Of a DNA stretch of 30,973 nucleotides, positions 28,791 to 30,973 are shown piece after piece. This DNA comes from Chara braunii. Lineage: Eukaryota > Streptophyta > Charophyceae > Charales > Characeae. The position numbers and the translations under genes were made by a program. How positions within the stretch are numbered: the first letter of the stretch is position 1; each line of letters opens with the position of its first letter. The notes under the pieces were generated by a model that was not told where the DNA came from, searched no databases, and saw only the letters and a list, made by a program, of their open reading frames with translations. The stretch is from contig BFEA01000555.1 in NCBI GenBank assembly GCA_003427395.1, positions 7,976-38,948 on the forward strand, read 5' to 3'.

Positions 28791-30627
28791 GCCCTGCCTC
28801 GTTGGCAGGGGGCACATAACAAACAAAAGAGGAAAAAAAAAAAAAAAAAAACAAGTTCAGAATGAGACCGTCTTTGTTGTAAGATGCATTCAAGACTGTG
28901 AGCACGGCTTCCTACACTACCGTGTCCGACATCATAGGAGTACAAAGACCCTTTTTTTTCATTTTTCTTTCGTGCACGGGCAAAAGAAAACTACGATTTT
29001 TGGGACATTGCCGACCCTGTGTCCGACCCCCGAAAACTTCGGGTACTAGCAGGACAACGTAATTTCCCAAAACTGGCGGAGGTACTGGTGGTTTAAGGAT
29101 CGTCATATACTGATCAATACCACTTCCCCTAAATCATTGATAAAAGCGTGCGTTCGTATTACCTTCAAGTTTACAAATAAGATGACACCACAAGTCTCAT
29201 ATGCATGCTCCTTACAGCCTCAATGACTCTTCGCCGTTTGGCGTTGACGATGACTCCTAGAGGATCCTCGACTTGGCTAGGACGAGTCCCAGACCCTCAT
29301 TTCGGTGAGTGATCCATACTGACCCCTTTCTTAGGCGGAAGACCCAACACTTAGAAAATCACCTCTGCAGATCTATAACATTTTTCCAATTCCCTCTTTC
29401 CTTGGCTCACCCCCTTGCAACCCCCCCTTTCCCACAGGCAAGGACAAGGCTCTTGGACTAATCAAGCAGTCAGACTTCACTTTTCTATGTCTTCTTCCTC
29501 ACCCACTTTTTTCTTATTCTCTGTTTTTTTTTTCCTCTCTCTAGTGGTACAGATTCTGCAATAGACAGAGATAAAACCAAGATTGCAATCATGACCACAA
29601 CCACCATATAGAAGATGGTCGTGGTGACTAATGACAGGTTTGCAGGAACGACGACAAAAATTCACCGCAACACCATTGAGGAGCGCATCTCCCCCTACTT
29701 TTCTTCTTCTTCTTTTTCAACTTCTTTGTCTTCTCCTTCGCATTCTCTTTTTCCTCCTTTTCCTCCTTTTCCTCCTCCATCTCCTCCTTCCTCCTTCCTC
29801 ATCCTCTTCCCCCTTATTTCCTCATTGCTCCTCTCTTTTCTTCCCAATTGCCAATACCACAGAGCGCGAAGTGAACAATCAACTACACTGTCACTTTTCT
29901 CATAGAGAGGAGTTCGACCGTGTCCTCCTCTCATATATATTGCTTAGCCACCCAACTTGTGTCAAACACCTGCAAATCAACACCAACCACAACTTGGACA
30001 ACTTGAACTATAAAGAAATATTTACTCCAATGACAATACAACTTTGCATGCTTTAACTACCTTGTTCACAAAGATAAGATATGGGTACAGTCGATTGCCC
30101 TATAACCTTGTGGGAAACCTTTATATCGGAACCAAGTAAGAGACTCGATCAACCATTTAGTGGGAACACACAATCTTGTCGGGAAAAACCTACAAGATGG
30201 TCATAATGATATCATACATAGTCAGTCGACTTGCCTATCTACTCTCTCAAATGATATAGCAGAATATTCGAGCTTGCATTTATTGTCCATTTGTACAATG
30301 TGTATGCGATGATATGATCAAATGAGACCGACACTTTAATAGTGTGCACGATAATCCCTTTGCATAAATGACTGGAAGACAAAAATTATACTGGTGAATG
30401 TCGTCTCTCGTATATCAATGTCGTCAAAAACGTTATCTCAACAACTTAATTTCCTTTGTCATGTTGGCCCAAAGACGATCTACTCAAGGATTCATCAACT
30501 ATTAAACCACCATTACCTTCCCCAGTTATCAAGTTCGAACCACCCCAGATTTTACTAAACAAAAAACGAAAAAAGAAAAGAACTGAAGCGAGCGTGCACG
30601 CGCGCGCGAAAGAGAGAAAGAGAGATT
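28791..30627. other. No gene; polypyrimidine tract at 29,697-29,830
   Basis: Frames in 29,615-30,056 derive from a long CTT/CCT-rich polypyrimidine tract and are not credible. An A run lies near 28,832-28,850. The remainder (29,830-30,600) has ordinary composition without a frame above 80 codons outside the repeats. Confidence 0.5.
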
Positions 30628-30715
30628 CAAATGTGGAAAATGAGAATGAATGTTTTTGCGTAAGCACAAAAAAATCATTCCATTTTTTCAACTGAGAAAA
30701 TGAGTCAGTGCCTAG

Positions 30716-30806
<91 letters not shown>

Positions 30807-30937
30807 GGAGACAACACATTCGCTTCGCAGTGCCAAATGTGGAAAATGAGAATGAATGTTTCTGCGTAAGCACAAAAAAATCATTCCCCTTTTCCAACTT
30901 TGAAAAGAAGTCGGCGCCCAAGTGTGTGTGTGTGTGT

Positions 30938-30973
<36 letters not shown>
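30628..30973. repeat. 206-bp compound repeat: unique core plus (TG)n(GA)n
   Basis: A ~75-bp core beginning caaatgtggaaaatgagaat starts at 30628 and again at 30834, each followed by (TG)n and then (GA)n. The cores are nearly identical for ~60 bases, then diverge. The second unit runs off the window, so more copies may follow. Confidence 0.92.

Noticed and set aside
29615-30056. 96- and 141-codon plus-strand frames
   Set aside because: They are translations of a CTT/CCT polypyrimidine tract (Ser/Pro/Leu-only).
30446-30921. Frames with long His-Thr runs
   Set aside because: They translate the (TG)n microsatellite.
1-30973. CRISPR array, prokaryotic operon or phage content
   Set aside because: No evenly spaced identical repeats with unique spacers, no ribosome-binding sites or dense ORFs; composition and repeats are eukaryotic.

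Overview
This window looks like intergenic, repeat-rich nuclear DNA from a large eukaryotic genome. It has many microsatellites, long poly(A)/poly(T) runs, AT-rich foldback repeats and a decayed Ty3/gypsy-type retroelement, and no bacterial-style gene organisation. The wording of the retroelement protease and reverse transcriptase segments resembles elements I associate with charophyte green algae such as Chara. That assignment is from memory, could not be searched, and should be treated as tentative.

Layout. 1-2,660 holds microsatellites, short tandem duplications, one possible exon for a hydrophobic peptide (1,120-1,240, minus) and a degenerate ~120-bp tandem repeat (2,270-2,660). 2,660-3,713 shows no recognisable gene. 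3,714-4,234 is copy 1 of a ~520-bp AT-rich foldback element.

4,279-9,739 is a degenerate Ty3/gypsy gag-pol on the minus strand, read from high to low coordinates: gag, CCHC zinc knuckle, retropepsin, reverse transcriptase, RNase H, integrase. Domain order is intact, but frameshifts and stop codons run through it. In the best examples the stops fall where the family is expected to have tryptophan.

9,740-14,395 continues on the same strand with coding-like segments that are not standard retroelement domains: a 164-codon open frame, a charged coiled-coil-like segment, two tandem copies of an ~80-residue domain, and two tandem members of one unrecognised protein family (12,070-12,825 and 13,396-14,395). 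Foldback copy 2 (12,833-13,354) sits between those two members. This 5' accessory block is the best candidate for something undescribed.

14,480-16,736 is AT-rich with several strong hairpins and a ~60-bp motif repeated twice, which also occurs inverted in the 2.3-2.65 kb tandem array. Foldback copies 3 (16,737-17,260) and 4 (22,486-23,003) lie in the opposite orientation to copies 1 and 2. 17,261-22,160 holds no gene I can defend. 22,161-22,486 could be a tRNA-derived SINE with a poly(A) tail. 24,000-26,650 contains a ~250-bp direct repeat pair and several minus-strand open segments bounded by plausible splice sites, possibly a decayed or real multi-exon host gene. The end of the window (28.4-31 kb) is tandem repeats and compound microsatellites.

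No intact protein-coding gene, tRNA, rRNA or CRISPR array could be supported. The retroelement pieces once formed a single gag-pol polyprotein for copy-and-paste transposition. This copy is clearly non-autonomous.
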